64,000 nucleotides of DNA. Origin: Branchiostoma floridae (taxonomy: Eukaryota > Chordata > Leptocardii > Amphioxiformes > Branchiostomatidae). Positions within the stretch are counted from its first letter, which is position 1; each line of letters opens with the position of its first letter. Location: assembly GCF_000003815.2 (NCBI RefSeq), contig NC_049979.1, forward strand, positions 17,404,437 through 17,468,436, given 5' to 3'. The position numbers were made by a program, and so were the translations under genes. Below are positions 24,101-37,600 of this stretch, one piece after another. The notes beneath the pieces are model-generated. The model did not search any database. It was not told the DNA's origin and saw only the letters and a list, made by a program, of their open reading frames with translations.

Positions 24101-27100
24101 TGGACCCACTACAAATTTGAATCTGTAGTCATGAATATGCCCACCACTTCCTGGATGTGATTGCTTTTGCAAGTGGCAATTAGGGTTTCTATTCAGCCGT
24201 TAATAGGTCTGGTCGATAAACAGCAGACGTTTGATCACCACAGTGAAACTACTGAACGGTTTTACATGTTGATGGAGCTGTCAATCACTGCACGGATCAT
24301 GACGTAACGACTCCGAGCACAAAGACTGCACGGGGACTCAGATATCAAACGGGTTGTAGAAAAGGGCTTTGATATGCTTTTGTGGTTCCTTGTAATTTAA
24401 TCATATTGCCGCCACAGCAGCCTACCGCAGCACCGTAAAACTCGCCTTGGGACAGTGACTCATCTATTTACACATCCATCCTAGCAGCTAACGTTACACC
24501 AGCTGCATTTCAGCTGTGTCAGCATTATTTCATTACCACCTTCTGTGCTGTCTCTTCGGCTCATCAAATAAGTAGTCCAATTACACGTGAATAATAGTTT
24601 ATGAAAATCATTTGGTTATAGATGAGAGCGAAAACTATAGCTAGGAAGTGCGTAAGGGAATCTTCTACCGACCTCTGTAGTCTGTCTTTTATCAGTTACT
24701 TTTTATAATACGATTTTCAGCACGACAATGACATAAAGCAAGCGCCCCCGTAGGGTCTGGTGATGGCGACGTGAATACAAATGTATTTTCTCTGATTATG
24801 ATGATTAATAACTGGTTCAAGTCTGACCTTGAAGTCGTGCTCCGCAACAGGAGACGTAATTTTTGCAAGTGAAGCAGAACAAAATCTTCATAAACCCATT
24901 ATGCCTATTATGACGCTGCCCAATGTCACCTGTATCCTTCCCTGAAGGTTAGACTTTGTTCAATGGATACCCTCACCCTACATTGTCATATGCGTAATCT
25001 AACGGGGAAAGTAATGCACACCTAACATGAAAGTGTCCCGTATTCACTCGACAATACTTGATCTCGGGATCGCTCCGGCAGGATTTGTGAGAGATTCCAA
25101 TCACAAAGGTGCACGCCATCTGCCACCTCGCGTACTCACGGCACCTTCCACTGTACGGGCTCGAACTGTCATGAATGAAAGGTCAGAATGGCGCATATTT
25201 CATATCTGATCACTTATATTTTAAAGGGTAATCTGTGTCAGCTGGCTCCGTGTATTCATCATGATATGTATGTTATCTTTCCCAACAACAATACAACAGA
25301 TTCGCAAGTCTTTGGGCTTTTGTAGTCTACTGTCCCCTCATCCCATCAGTTGTAGTTATAACGCTTGGGAAATTTAGTTTTGTATGCTTCGTCGATCTGA
25401 GGCCCGACGGTAAGCCCACGTACAGAAGATTTGGACCAAACACTGCGATGATTACGTGGGACTCAGCTGTGGCCTTGCAGTGCCCTATGCTGGGGGCATG
25501 CTTTTGAGCCGTGGGCTCACTGAAACAAAATTGCTGGGTAGCGCTTCTAGTTGTTTGGAAACAAGATTTCATGGCTTTTTTGCTACAGCAGCAGAGATGT
25601 TACCCAGATCATGGACCATTAAAAAGATAATTATCAGCTGTCAATACCCACTAAGTGATGGCTACCTGCCAAGGCCAAGGTCCAAATGTTATGATGTTAC
25701 TTTTGCTCTTGCTTTCGTTCTAGTTCTGTAAATCAGTATAGTCAGGTATACATGCTGCTTTCCCACACAATAATTACATTTCAGCAGCAAGGGCATCCGT
25801 TTTCAATAAAGATATAGTGCACAGAGCATTGCAACCGTCCTGAACAAATGCACGTCATTTTATGGAAAGTATTGTACGATTGTGTACGCACTGTGTACGA
25901 AGGCTCTCTTGCTACTTGATGGAGACCATATTGTGCCATATTGTAAGGACTCTTAGATCCCTCTTCAAATTGCGCTCTTAGCTTGCTCTCCGGTCCCATC
26001 TGCACATTTGCTCACTCAGTCTGGCCGGCTCAACCGTATCAACTCTGGACATGACGTCATGGAGTGGGCGATGGTCAAAATGGCTCAGTCCTCAATATAT
26101 CACAGCATCTTTACCATTTAGGTAAGGGAATAAACGGGCCGGAATAACCACCTATTGGAGGTGTGTAAATTGCTGTTCATTAACCAGTGTGGAGAAACGG
26201 GTTTCCCTCACACCCACACAAAAACACACAAAAATGAAAATGGCTAAAACGAGACAATTAGGGAAATGTATGATAATTGGCTGCGTATGATTACTACCCT
26301 ATGTATATGATCTTTTTGTCCTGTGAAGCAGAACAAATAAATCCCCGGGGACTTGTTGTAGAGGACATTAAGCGGAGCAGCACAAAAGAAAACAATTCTA
26401 TGAAACAATAAAGAATTGTTGTCCATCTTGGACACAGCATATCGGGATTTGTATAGCACTGAGAGAAATAAATTTCCATACTCTTATGGGGTTTTTCATA
26501 CTGCATACATACAATGACAACAGATACACAAAGATATCTAAACGTCCTCTGTGAAGCTGGCATCCTAACGTATGGTGATAATCATCGATCCTTTCTGAAG
26601 AATAATTGATGAGACGTTCCCAATGCTATCAATCACGAGTGACCTAAGGATCACAGATACAGGTTTGACCGCAGGAACACGTGATGTAGCTCGTCCTTCG
26701 TGTGTTCCTCGATCCCATCACACTGAGCATCCTCTGGGAACGGAAACTTACTGAAGGGCATCATTAAAGAGCTTAAAATATGGTGCAAACATTGTCTCTT
26801 TGTTGGACCAGCTGTAACTTTACCCTTATCTCAGATAAATAGTCAGCATCCATACATTTACTGGCATTTCCGAACTAGTCGGTTGGTTCGTTGGTCGTTA
26901 GACATGCGAAGGTAACATATTTCTTGCTGATACACATCCCATGTCCACGGTCGATACATACAGGAGATGGCTCTTTCTCCCATCACCGCCCCCATGTCCG
27001 TACACACACCAGAGACTGACTGGGGTATATACCTGTGTTACCTGTAAGACCACATAGTGGGACATGTAGGCGTCACGTGTTGATGTTGTTGTCCTTGCGT

Positions 27101-28090
27101 TCAGGAGTGGCCTTGAGTCGCATAATATCAGCTACATTCCTGAGTTAGGTTTAACTACTACTACACAAGCTCCGTATGGTCAAACCAGGGCTCGCTTTTC
27201 GTGTAAATCAATTTGCGGAATGAGAGATAGATTTTATGGCTTTTATTGTTGTAAATGTAGGTCATCCATAGCTATTCACTGGAGCAATTATATCCAAACT
27301 GCTCTTTTGAGAGGTAAATATCAAGATTCCAAGCTCAAAATCAACGGAAATAGTAGCTACTACATCAACATCATATTATATAAATACAAAACCCGTCCTG
27401 AGGAATGTTCCATTCACACCATTCTCAAGAAATCAATTAGGGGGTCAGTCTGAATAGTTCGGCCCGTAGAGGCCGGTAAGGTGTGACTGACCAGCAGAAG
27501 TGGCAGTTATCGTATGCGTAATGGCGTCTCTTAACATGATTATAAGCCAACTAAACTCTCAGAGGAATACCGTGAAACCATACAGCCAGTTATCTCCTGA
27601 TGTACACAGCTATATAGCATGTTATGTTGGGACACCTCGAAATCGCTTGGAGGCATCATTAAGTGATCAGGCAAATATGTTCTGACGCCCTTAATAAGGC
27701 GTGGCTATTGTCCGGGCTGACACTGAATTTTTGTGTTTACACTTGGGTATGAGAATCTCTGATTTCTTTTCACTAAATACAAACCAATGTACCAAAGACT
27801 ACATGGTCACGAGAACGTCAACGTTAACGTAGATCACATGATGGCCTTGGTGTGATGGGTGGGGAACAGAATGATCATGGCAGCGGGAAAATCACTGTTT
27901 GTCTAACGACTGCCGGAATGCTGTACATAGTTAAAGACATGAATGGTTTTTACATGAAGTCTGCGATCTGAGTTAGATGGAGCACACAAATTGGAACCCG
28001 CAATTTGCGAACCTATGCTTATTACAGAGACTGCACGTTAATGTACTTACCAAAATACACCGGCTTCTCGCATTTCGGACAGTTTGGCAT
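21169..28090 (-). CDS. CRIP-type single-LIM protein, paralogue A (short C-terminus)
   Basis: Three exons join in phase: 28051-28090, 23522-23616 and 21169-21237, giving 67 residues. Exon 1 encodes [13 protein letters not shown], exon 2 the [18 protein letters not shown] block, and exon 3 [20 protein letters not shown] followed by KI and a stop. Zinc ligands C4, C7, H25, C28, C31, C34, C52 and C56 are all present, so the LIM domain is complete. CRIP proteins are small LIM proteins thought to act as adaptors; vertebrate CRIP1 has 77 residues. In paralogues B and C, exon 3 ends in a donor GT right after the codon following LFGP. Here that position (21178-21179) reads GG, so the frame runs on to a stop and the usual Gly-rich tail is absent. 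Intron 2 carries a LINE tail. Confidence 0.8.
21341..22320 (+). mobile_element. 3' fragment of a non-LTR retrotransposon (ORF2 C-terminus)
   Basis: An open frame at 21341-22102 (about 250 residues; GTG at 21392) reads like the region after the RT domain of a LINE ORF2: [20 protein letters not shown], then [15 protein letters not shown] and [18 protein letters not shown], a Cys-Cys-His-Cys zinc-like motif. No RT catalytic box is present, so it is a 5'-truncated copy. An AATAAA lies near 22308, after which the element seems to end. It lies in intron 2 of CRIP gene A in the opposite orientation. Confidence 0.75.
22960..22991. repeat. Arm-like fragment related to the 35115-35431 fold-back element
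   Basis: The sequence ATTTTATGGATGGCATCC followed by ACGCGAGCATTAAT matches, with a few differences, the arm and inner flank of the fold-back element at 35115-35431. It appears to be another, partial or diverged, copy of the same family inside an intron of CRIP gene A. Confidence 0.5.
23617..28050 (-). other. Intron 1 of CRIP gene A, nothing recognised
   Basis: I see no exon of a known family, RNA gene or clear transposon in this 4.4-kb intron. The scattered short frames have no motif and no phase-compatible splice sites. Confidence 0.45.
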
Positions 28091-28670
28091 CTTGGAGAGG
28101 AAGGAAAATTACGGCACGCCTTCTAACTGGTGGTAGATGCTCTTTTTCCAGCGTTGTTTTGAAGCCCGCCTTTTTATAGGTGTGTATTGTTACATATGAT
28201 CGCCTGGACCGGGCCTCAATCCCCCAAGTAATCACCAGTTTTGCACACGGCCCTACAATAACATACATTTTGAACCACACCGAGGTGGGCATGACAGGAG
28301 AAGCGCCATCTGTCGTGTTCTCTTTAAAGTGAAGAAAAAAGAAAAGGTTGCAAAATGGTCCTTAAATCTATAGGCCGAATCGTCACAAACAGTACCCTTA
28401 AATACTAAGATTAGGGGAAGTTAACTTTGCACCTCCAGCTGAAACCCAACGGACAGCCTCTGAAGTTTTATCCGTTACCACCGACCGCTTTAACAAAACG
28501 GTTCCCTCTGCATGCTTTATTGCACGGGTTACAGAAGAGGTCATCCAGCAGGAAAGATCGTTGTCTGTGGCTGCGGTTTAGATTCCTTACACGGTCACTG
28601 CGTTACCTCTTATTAGTTTTTCCGCCTAGATACGTGCATAATTGAGACGTAAGTAATTCTGCAAGTAATG

Positions 28671-28676
28671 TTTATT
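28671..28676 (-). promoter_or_regulatory. Polyadenylation signal AATAAA, CRIP gene B
   Basis: This is a canonical hexamer on the minus strand about 840 bases downstream of the CRIP B stop and upstream of CRIP A exon 1. It is a reasonable transcript end, supported only by position. Confidence 0.35.
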
Positions 28677-29510
28677 GACATAAGTGGAAGGGCGAGGTAG
28701 AGAGTAGCACATTAAAGCAAATGTAGCTTGGTTGATTTTATTTGCAAATTGTGTTGCCACAAGATTTCGCAAAATTGTTTTGGAAGTGCCTTCATGTATC
28801 CCATCTGTTTTGGCTTAGATTATAACAAAAAAAAGTCTGCCAAAGAAGAAGTCGACCTGGTTGCAATTGTATAGCGTCATATAGTGAGACAAGCCTTCAA
28901 CACAACATGACATACAAGAGTAGTATAAATAAATGCAGATGACATAACAGTAATAGGACATTATCTAGATAAATCACATGCCCTACCGCAAAAGATATTC
29001 GCTTTGTTTACACCAAGTCATTTCTATAGTTGCGGTTTTGGCAACAAGCTAACCGTTTGAAAATTCATACTTTTGTTTTCAATGACAAACTGTTCACCAA
29101 TTTAACAGCAAATGTTCTTAACTGCATGTATGGAGAAAAACTGTATGTATGGAGCATGTGTGCCGAATGATATAGTTACTCAAGAAACTGGATAATGAGC
29201 ATGTGGCAATAATAATAATAATCATCTGGTGTATTTTGCCAGCCAGTAGGTACCCAATGAGAAATGAGGCTGTTTAACGTGGTCGAGGCACACATATCAT
29301 AAGAAGCTATACAGATGACTGGAGAAGTCAAGATCTATCTATAAGGTTAACTACGTGTACATCACAGTTCTCATTGGCTCAATATACAAAAATGCTTTGC
29401 TCCAAATGCAGAGAAAGAGCAAGGAAAACAAAACTCTGCTTTGTCATCAGCAACATCATGACAGAATGACATAGACAGTTCGCCATTCGTATATCCCCGC
29501 TTGTACACAC

Positions 29511-31673
29511 TCAGGTTGCCGGGGCGTGACTCGGAGGTATCTCCTCGCCTTCATACGCGTACGATCCTACTCCGCCGATATTCACACCTGAAAGAGAAAT
29601 TGACGATAGAATAAGTGTTGAAAACTATCGATTGTCATATGAATTGCTATGACAATAATGGCTATCGATCATACAACTAAATTTCAGATCGGGTTCCGGA
29701 TTTGTATTTCATTTCTGATTTTACTTCGCCTGTCTGATAAGTGATAACCATCCTCAAGACCAAAAGGCATGAAAACGGTTACCTCGCGGCCCGAACAGGA
29801 CTCCGTGACACTTCGTGCAGTACGGCTTACTCTCGTGCTGAAATATAAAACGTTTCGGGACATGTTATTTTGTCATACTCAAACAGCAACATGTAGCATC
29901 AACTCTTCCTGTATCCCATCCTCACCCTTACATTAATTTCGTCATGAATATTTCTAGCCGTGAAATTTTCATTTTCTAGCAGCGCCATCTGTTGAAGTTG
30001 CTATGATTTACATGACACCTGTTTGTTCTTCGTGACTGTCCTCACTCACCAAATGCGATCATTTTTGTGCCTAACATGATAAAAGAAGGGTGATGCTAGT
30101 ATGAGTCGTTTTTTCTGTTCATAAATTATTACGGACCATTTACCTTTGGACCTGTACTCGGAGCTAGCCTGAATTGCGGCCCTCTCACTACTTGCCCCCC
30201 TCCCTCTCGTGTGAGTGTTGTGGCACCACAACTATAAAAACTGACCTCGGCGTGACCTCCCGGGCTTAGAACTTTGTTGCATTTCTCACAGCGGAGACAG
30301 GCTCGGTGCCAGTCCTTCCCCAGTGAGCGGCGCCGTTCAGCTGAAAAGAAATGTGTACTGTGTTGGTACTTTATATAAATTTCCCTAGTTATTACAACAA
30401 CAAAAAACTATTCAAAAGCTGCATCCACTACACATTAGTATACATTGCTGTGTATTGTGTTGTTATTGATAAAGCCAGGTCAGTACACCCTGAGTCATAA
30501 CACTGTGGTATTCATGTATGTACTAAACATTCCTCATAATGACCTGCGTAAAATGTAGTCATCGCTAGATAATTGTAGTCTCTAACAGACTCCCGCCTGG
30601 CCGAATTGTAATAGGGGGCTGTGGGCCTTGGCCAAGTTGTGAATAAAAGCCTAGTAGGAGTTTATTAGCATATGATCATGAGCGATCTTGGCTGGATAGA
30701 CTGCAAAAGACTGACTGAAATCCCAGCAACGTATTTGTCCCTATTTGGCCAAATTCTTCTCTTTTGTCATCCAGCTGACACGTTTGGAGCCTAGGACATA
30801 GCTGCTGGGTGTAGACTCTGTCAATGGCCCGAGGGGGATTCTTTTTAACGGTAAATCACTACGTAGTGAGTTAAGGCGGGATAACAGTTTAAACGCCCAG
30901 GTCATTCCCAATAACAACGGTTAACCGTTCGTTTTGACTACGTGTAACTTCTGATGACATGAGAACTTCATGGGAAAAGAGGGATTAGTCGTTCTGACGT
31001 ATGTAGGTAAACCAGTAACAATACATTTAAGGCGTGCTCTATTTCCACTATAGATGCATCATAAGCCTGACATTTAAGTAGGTTAAACTATTGACTAACC
31101 ACTGTGTCGGTTCAAACCCTGTAATTTTCGACAGTTACACGCAGTTAGATTTAGTTTCCCTGTATATGTCCTGGTCATATCGTTCTGTTGTGGTCCCCAA
31201 GGTTTGTTTAAATGTTCCTGGTCCAATCAAATCCTTGTTATATCGTACTCCGTACTAGTGGTAATGTATTAAAACTAAAGGTAATCAATATGAAACCACA
31301 GGAGGCCCAGCAAAACATGTTAGTGTAGGTTTTATGATTATCGTAACTTATGATTGTTATGACCTATGGTATCGACTATGCAGCGATTGACAAACGATAA
31401 ATACACCAAGTAAATTAGTTATGTTACGGCAACTCCCTGATAACTGTCATGACATAATCTCACAAATATGTCATATCATCGTCTATCATACCAGCGACGT
31501 CTGGCTTTGGATCGACGTTTATATTATTTTCCACCGCGTGTTCAATATATTCTCACGTAGAAGTAATGAAATATTGACAGTTAAGAGTTGTACCCATTTA
31601 AACAAACCGTACATATTTGAACAAATTACTCACCAAAATATACAGGTTTATTGCACTTCGGACAATTCGGCAT
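29511..31673 (-). CDS. CRIP-type single-LIM protein, paralogue B
   Basis: Four exons join in phase: 31634-31673 ([13 protein letters not shown]), 30246-30340 ([20 protein letters not shown] and onward to HAE), 29783-29837 ([18 protein letters not shown]) and 29511-29587 ([16 protein letters not shown], ending HAPAT), giving 88 residues. All donors and acceptors are canonical and phases are 1, 0, 1. LIM ligands C4, C7, H25, C28, C31, C34, C52 and C55 are visible. The last zinc knuckle is one codon shorter than in A and C (CTKCH instead of a CxxxC form), so the eighth ligand is C55 or H56. The C-terminal tail is about ten residues longer than in vertebrate CRIP1. It is the most compact of the three tandem copies and resembles CRIP1/CRIP2 LIM domains. 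Partners cannot be inferred. Confidence 0.88.
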
Positions 31674-32120
31674 CTCAGGATATGGCAATGTCTCTTCTTG
31701 CGCCTGAGGAATGGTCAGTGGTTGTTGCCTTGTCTTACTTTACTTCAGATGTGGCTGAGGTACGTTTAATCACCTAAGTGTATTCCACAATGACGGGTGA
31801 GAACTGTATTTAACGTGAGATGGCGTCACAATGACTCCCACGATGTGCGCAGGGCGGGTTGAAGTGACGGATTATGTCGCACGTAAACAGCTCCCCAAAG
31901 GTTAGCTCTCTCAGCTCAGTGGAAGTACCGGTTTGTTTGGGGTGACAGGGGCAGTTGATAAGACTTGAGAGCCTGGAATGGCGCCCCCTATCAACACCAG
32001 TAAAAAGTGGCAAGTCATTTGGGATGAAACGTTTATGAAGGTTAGACGACATCCAGGTAGAAAGTATTCAAATACAATTCAATCTCTACAAGTAGATAAA
32101 AAAACGGAGATTTACTTCGG

Positions 32121-32156
32121 GACGTGTTTCCAGTGACATCCGTCACTCTTCTTCAG
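32121..32156 (-). repeat. Hammerhead-like motif of a dispersed retroelement
   Basis: On the minus strand the sequence reads CTGAAGA, a short hairpin (AGTGAC, GGAT, GTCACT), then GGAAAC and ACGTC. This matches the core order of a minimal hammerhead ribozyme (CUGANGA, stem II, GAAA, cleavage triplet), as reported in Penelope-like retroelements. Stem I pairing is not convincing here, so it may be an inactive remnant. Confidence 0.4.
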
Positions 32157-33340
32157 CGTCACTGGAATGAACTCATTTGGATGAACACTTTGTCAACTCC
32201 ACGAAAATGGAGGTACAGTTTTCAGCAACATGTGCGTGTGTGTTTGGTGCGTTTTCGGCACAACCTCCAGAACACAACGTGCGATTGCGATGGTATTTGG
32301 TACATGGGTTGGTGGTGTTGTCCTGACGATCAGGTTTGATTTCGGGCCTCCTGGTGGTTGAACTTGATACTGTAGCTTTTTGCTTTTCTGTTTTTCTATC
32401 TGGACATTATGTGCCCTTGATTTCTCGGCAACGTATGCCCTTTGATGTAAGTCAATAAACCCTTGGACAGACTGTGATTATCAAGTATGAGGAAAGGTTT
32501 GGGGAAGGTGAAGGTCGATGTCAATTTTGGCCCCGAGGATCTTGCTTGCACTGGAAAGGCGTTTTTGGTAAAGGAACCACGGGTGTTCATAATATTCAAC
32601 ATGTAGGTATGTTAGACAGAGGTGTAAACAATCAAATATGAATTATGCTAGGAATGAATGTATATAATTGATGAGGAAAATCTATAGTTTCAATGTTATT
32701 CATAATATTGGACTTTTATCAACATGTCACATCTGTACTTTATGGGGAAATACTTACAGGTGCCAACTATGCAAATTAGGGCGTAATTTGCATAGTTGAT
32801 GTGAACAAGCGATAATTCCTTGGCAAATCATGTATTTTTTCATACTTGTGACACTTGCAAGTTAGGGGTATACATCACCATGCAAACATTATGTAAATGT
32901 GATAGCCATTTGTATACTGAGTAATTCATTATAAAATGGAATTCTGCTAGAGGAACATACTCTACATTTTCGCACGTACAACGTATTCTATTTTGGTAGA
33001 CCATCATTCAAAATATATTGCGCTAATTATAGCCTTATGTGTAGTTAATGAGACAAGATAAACCAAGAAATTTACAAAATTTTCAATATTTCACGGAGGT
33101 CTCTGAACTCTTGTTATATCAGTTTACTTTACAAATGAATGCGAATCTTTCGTCCGTCAGCATGCATATTGCATTGAAGATAAGGAGCGCAAGTGGACTA
33201 ACGTTACCTTTCCCATCACTATAAACAGTGTCTAAAATAATAGTTGGCTGAAATGACCATGATATCAGAAACCCTTGATAAAATCATACGTAAGAATTTC
33301 AGGAAGAGCTCATGACACGTAGAGTCATTTAAAGCATTAG

Positions 33341-33346
33341 TTTATT
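33341..33346 (-). promoter_or_regulatory. Polyadenylation signal AATAAA, CRIP gene C
   Basis: A canonical hexamer on the minus strand about 600 bases beyond the distal terminal exon of CRIP C. It could end transcripts using that exon; supported only by position. Confidence 0.35.
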
Positions 33347-33944
33347 TCTACATATCCGTTTGTCATGTACAAAATTTAAACCAACAGTTTGAGTGAGTTA
33401 AGCATGTAGATAAATCGAAGATAAGTCTAAGTCGGGTAGGCCCCTGGCCCTCTCTATGTTAAATCAAACATAGGCTGGCGTACTATCAAAATACCGTACC
33501 CGATAATGCAGTAGCATATACATCTCTGTCCTCCGTTATAGAGACTACTTAAGGCGTTATGTTTCTCACTATACATTGATATTCAATTGCCAAAAACACA
33601 CCCATAAAGTCAATCGACCGTTATCAGAACGCTATCAAGACGAATGGATCTGTTACGGCGCTTTGTTCATAAAGTAAACATAGATGGTACCGAGGCGTGG
33701 TCATAACTGAGATTAAGTAGACATATTAATAAAACGTGACGCTATCACATCGTAAATTTCCATAAACAAGATTATAATCAAGCACAACGATAAGAACTAG
33801 CGCAGCAACCAAAGACTAATGAAGGTAATATACGTACAAACGTTTGTGTGAGCAGAAAAAATATTACGAAATATTCATTGCCGTCAAAAAGCGATACTAA
33901 ACACAACAGCACGTGTACAGCAGACGTGTTCTGCCCTCTCTACT

Positions 33945-33985
33945 CTACTTGTAGGAGTAGGAGCCAGCGCCTCCGGTGTTCACAC
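33945..33985 (-). CDS. Alternative distal terminal exon of CRIP gene C
   Basis: After a pyrimidine-rich acceptor (CTTTCCCTGTTCCCTATGCAG-like, ending 33986) the frame reads VNTGGAGSYSYK and a stop, in the same phase 1 as the proximal terminal exon 34677-34732. Spliced to exon 3 it would give a 77-residue protein, exactly the length of vertebrate CRIP1. It is either an alternative last exon of CRIP C or the relic of a lost neighbouring paralogue. Confidence 0.7.
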
Positions 33986-34676
33986 CTGCATAGGGAACAG
34001 GGAAAGGCGTGCAGTGTCAGGTTAACGGTAAGAATGACGTCATATCTGCGGATTTCAAAATATCTCAATTCTTACAAGCACTGTCGCACATCGAATGTAT
34101 TAGTGCTATAAGTACTAGAAAAACGCTGGGCTAACCAGTCAAGTATACATAAACATTATGGACCAAAACACAACACACACATTCGCCATCACATTACCAA
34201 AGAAAGGACCTGTTGATAAAGACCAGTTATGTGCATGGCATGACACTTCTTCAGTGTAAGAGACGTGTAGTTGGACAGAAAGGTTGAAGACGATGACACA
34301 GACGTGCACGCATTAAGTAATCGGACAAAAGTTCACTACGAAAGCATGCTGATCGCATCTCTTAGAAACAATACAATGTGCCTTTTACAAAGATAAGTTC
34401 TTCTATAAACATGTACACATAGGCCTCTTTAGCATGGGTTTTCCAAATCTTGGGTGCCATCTATTGGTTTTCAAATTCAGTATCCTCGCTAAGACTCAGG
34501 AAGTAAACTATACGGACGGCATCAAGGTCAGATTGTCGTTGTAACTCATGGAGTAGAGTGTAGAAATATGTACGAGACATGCTATCTCAAAACACCGTCA
34601 ACATGCCGTGCAACTACAGTGTTGGCCGCAATGCGGCGCTCCATGCTGCCTGGCACGGCATACCTCACGCTCGGCC

Positions 34677-37600
34677 CTACTTCTTGTTGTCGTGATCGTA
34701 CACAAAGGAACCTGCCCCGCCAATGTTCACGCCTGATGAGGAGAGAAGGTAGATGGAAAAGCAGAGCCATGTTTAACATTACAAGAATGACTTGGAAGAA
34801 GTACAGTTGGCATCGGCGACAGATTGAGGAAAGGGTCAGAGATAGCGGCTGAATAAGACACGTTTAAATCACTTCGCATCAGAAATCCCCATCTATATAC
34901 GCACCCTTTGGTCCGAACAGGACGCCGTAGCACGGATGGTTACAGTATGGCTTCATGTCATGCTGAAACAAAATAGCAACGGTAACTATAACAACGCATA
35001 ACATGATCAAGATGCTGACACATACGCTAAATAGAGTTTAACACACTTATTGAAATGACAAGGTTAAACAATAATGGTTTGCAGCTGCTTTCTCAAACTT
35101 AAGTACATTATCCACAGCAAGTAAATTTTATGGATGACATCCTCTGCAGACTGCAAAAATAGTGCGATAGGGCGAAAAAAAACAAGATGGGTAAAAAAAA
35201 CAAGATGGCTAAATTCTAAAAGATATTCACATAAAGTTGTGATGACTGTTGTAAAAAGAATTAAAAGGACAAAACATGGTATCAGAGCCAACACGGCATT
35301 CATTCCTGTATTTAAGACGTGTACTGGTATGGTAAAAGTGACACTAGTGTGGTAGACTGGCATCACCAACAAAGTTGGTAAGCACACTCATTAATGCGCG
35401 CGCGGATGTCATCCATAAAATTTACTTGCTGCGGCCTAAAGTGAAAAAACATCGTAATTCTAATATACCATTTCTACCGTTAGTTCTCATGAAACTTCAA
35501 GTTCACACATTACAAAGCCAACGTTGTAACGTCTCGAACAGATTCAACGGATGGGCAGTTACGACAAAGTGGTGAATGCTGCTGAAAAGGCAGACTTACT
35601 AATGGCTTTGAAGTAACCATCTAATCAATACCACTTCACTGCAGGCTTTATTACTGCAATTATCTCCCAAACCGCCGACTCCAATCGACATAAGCCTTTA
35701 ACGCGAAGCAGAACCGTTCTCTCTACGCTCTGGCAGGCGCAAAGTTTCAGCTTCGTGTGAACTTGGATTCCTGAGTCAATTTGGCGTTACGGTTACCATT
35801 AAGGTGATGGTCTGGATTTCCTCTGTCTAATTGAGTTCAGGTTTATGTTGACTGAAATGTCTGACTGAAGCCGGTGTCCGCTCACTGGTAGATCATGTCG
35901 TTCCCGTGTAGATGGATTGGGAATGCCGTGAAAGGGCACGAGTCAAGCGTTTGTCGCTCTCGTTCACGATCACATAGCTCTTAACTTCATTGTTTACTCC
36001 CAACAGAGGTAGAATTGATCTTCCAACATATGACATGGTTAGAACAGACGTCAGAGCCCGGCTCGATGTCACTACTGACGCCCTAGGCCCTGACCTCTGT
36101 GCATTATTTCCTCTTCGCCTCATCTCTTCCGACTGTTGGCGATCTGCATCTGATTTGTAGTGTTATATAAGCCTTGCATAACAGGAGACATTTAGGCAAC
36201 AGCTTGCTGTAAAATACCATCAGCTCACTTGATGGCCCTTGATCTGTTTGCCCTTTTGACAGGCCTTACCTCACCAAAATGACATTTCCAAGAAACCTGT
36301 TCATTCGAAGACTAAGTAACGTGTTTGTCTGGAGGAATATGTGATACGAAATTTGAGTACACAGTGTCGGTAGATTGAAAGGTATGTATTACCGAATCAC
36401 TGATTTGTTACATGTGAACTCACCAGGTGATTACCACCAGGAAATATGACTGTAACGTTATAACATTGGCGGTGTGACATCAGGCCAGTCATGCTAACAT
36501 CACTAGTATTACTCATCATTGTACCTATCTTTGTGGAACCCAAGAGGCAAATACTTTGATCCAAAGTTAGAATGAAAGATAATGCCCCGGATGACACGTT
36601 CAGATACCGCATACTTTGGGTAAGCCACTGGGCAATTAGAACCACTTTTCCCCGTCACACTGGCTGTGTTGTACGGAGAGATAACTGTGTTGTACGGAGG
36701 GTTGTGGCCCTGCCGCTGGCAAGACCACACATTCCGGGCGGCGCCGTTGTGTAACAAGCTGCCTACGGCTACACCTGCCTCCTTTGGTTACAATATTATT
36801 CAGTCTCCACACCTCTCTTCGGTTAACCTTGCGACCTCATTATATCCGTGAATATATACTGTCTGAAATGATAGAAAAATTCGCCTGGTATGTGCCTCCG
36901 GCTAGTGAAGATATCACTTGAAGATAAGGCCACGTATTATCATGTAAAAAAAGGTCACATAACGAAACAATATCACCTGGTGTTTGAGCCTTGGTGTTTT
37001 GTTGAGTTGAGATGTACTGTACTTTTGTACGGCACATGAAACCTCGGGTAGATTCAACCAAAATGATGAATAACGTTTTTCAAGACAAGGTCAAATGTCT
37101 TAATCAAACGACGTTTGTATTTGTTGTTTGTGTGTTTTAAATAACGATGCATGTGTACATTGTAATGGTATTGATAATAGTTTCGGATGATATCTGATGC
37201 TAACAAAAATGTAACTGTAAAACTCTAAAAGGAACCATGGTCTGCCTTGATTTGTGCACTTGCCTCTGGCGGCTCTCACATACCATCGATCGAACGCGAC
37301 GTTTAGGTGGTGCACTTGCTGTATAATTGATGGTGTTCGGAGGATAGCTGCAGGACATGCGGCCTGGTTTAGATCCGGACAAAGCAGACGTTCATGAGAG
37401 CTTAACATTCCTGGGTCTAACATTAATTGTTACCGATTCCCATTCGCATCGAGGTGGACAGCCGAAGATGCAGGGCTGATGTCAAGATCCTATGTTTTCC
37501 TCAGTGTCAGTTGGAATATTAAGACTGGCTTGGCTGTATCAATTCGCCACACCACGGCGCCAGCCAGTACTAAACAACTAGTGCTTAGCAACACAAGATA

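Larger units (their letters stand above)
31674..33944. other. Intergenic: CRIP gene B to CRIP gene C
   Basis: It should hold the promoter of CRIP B and the 3' UTR of CRIP C. Recognised content is a polyadenylation hexamer at 33341 and the hammerhead-like repeat remnant at 32121-32156. I see no coding exon. Confidence 0.45.
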
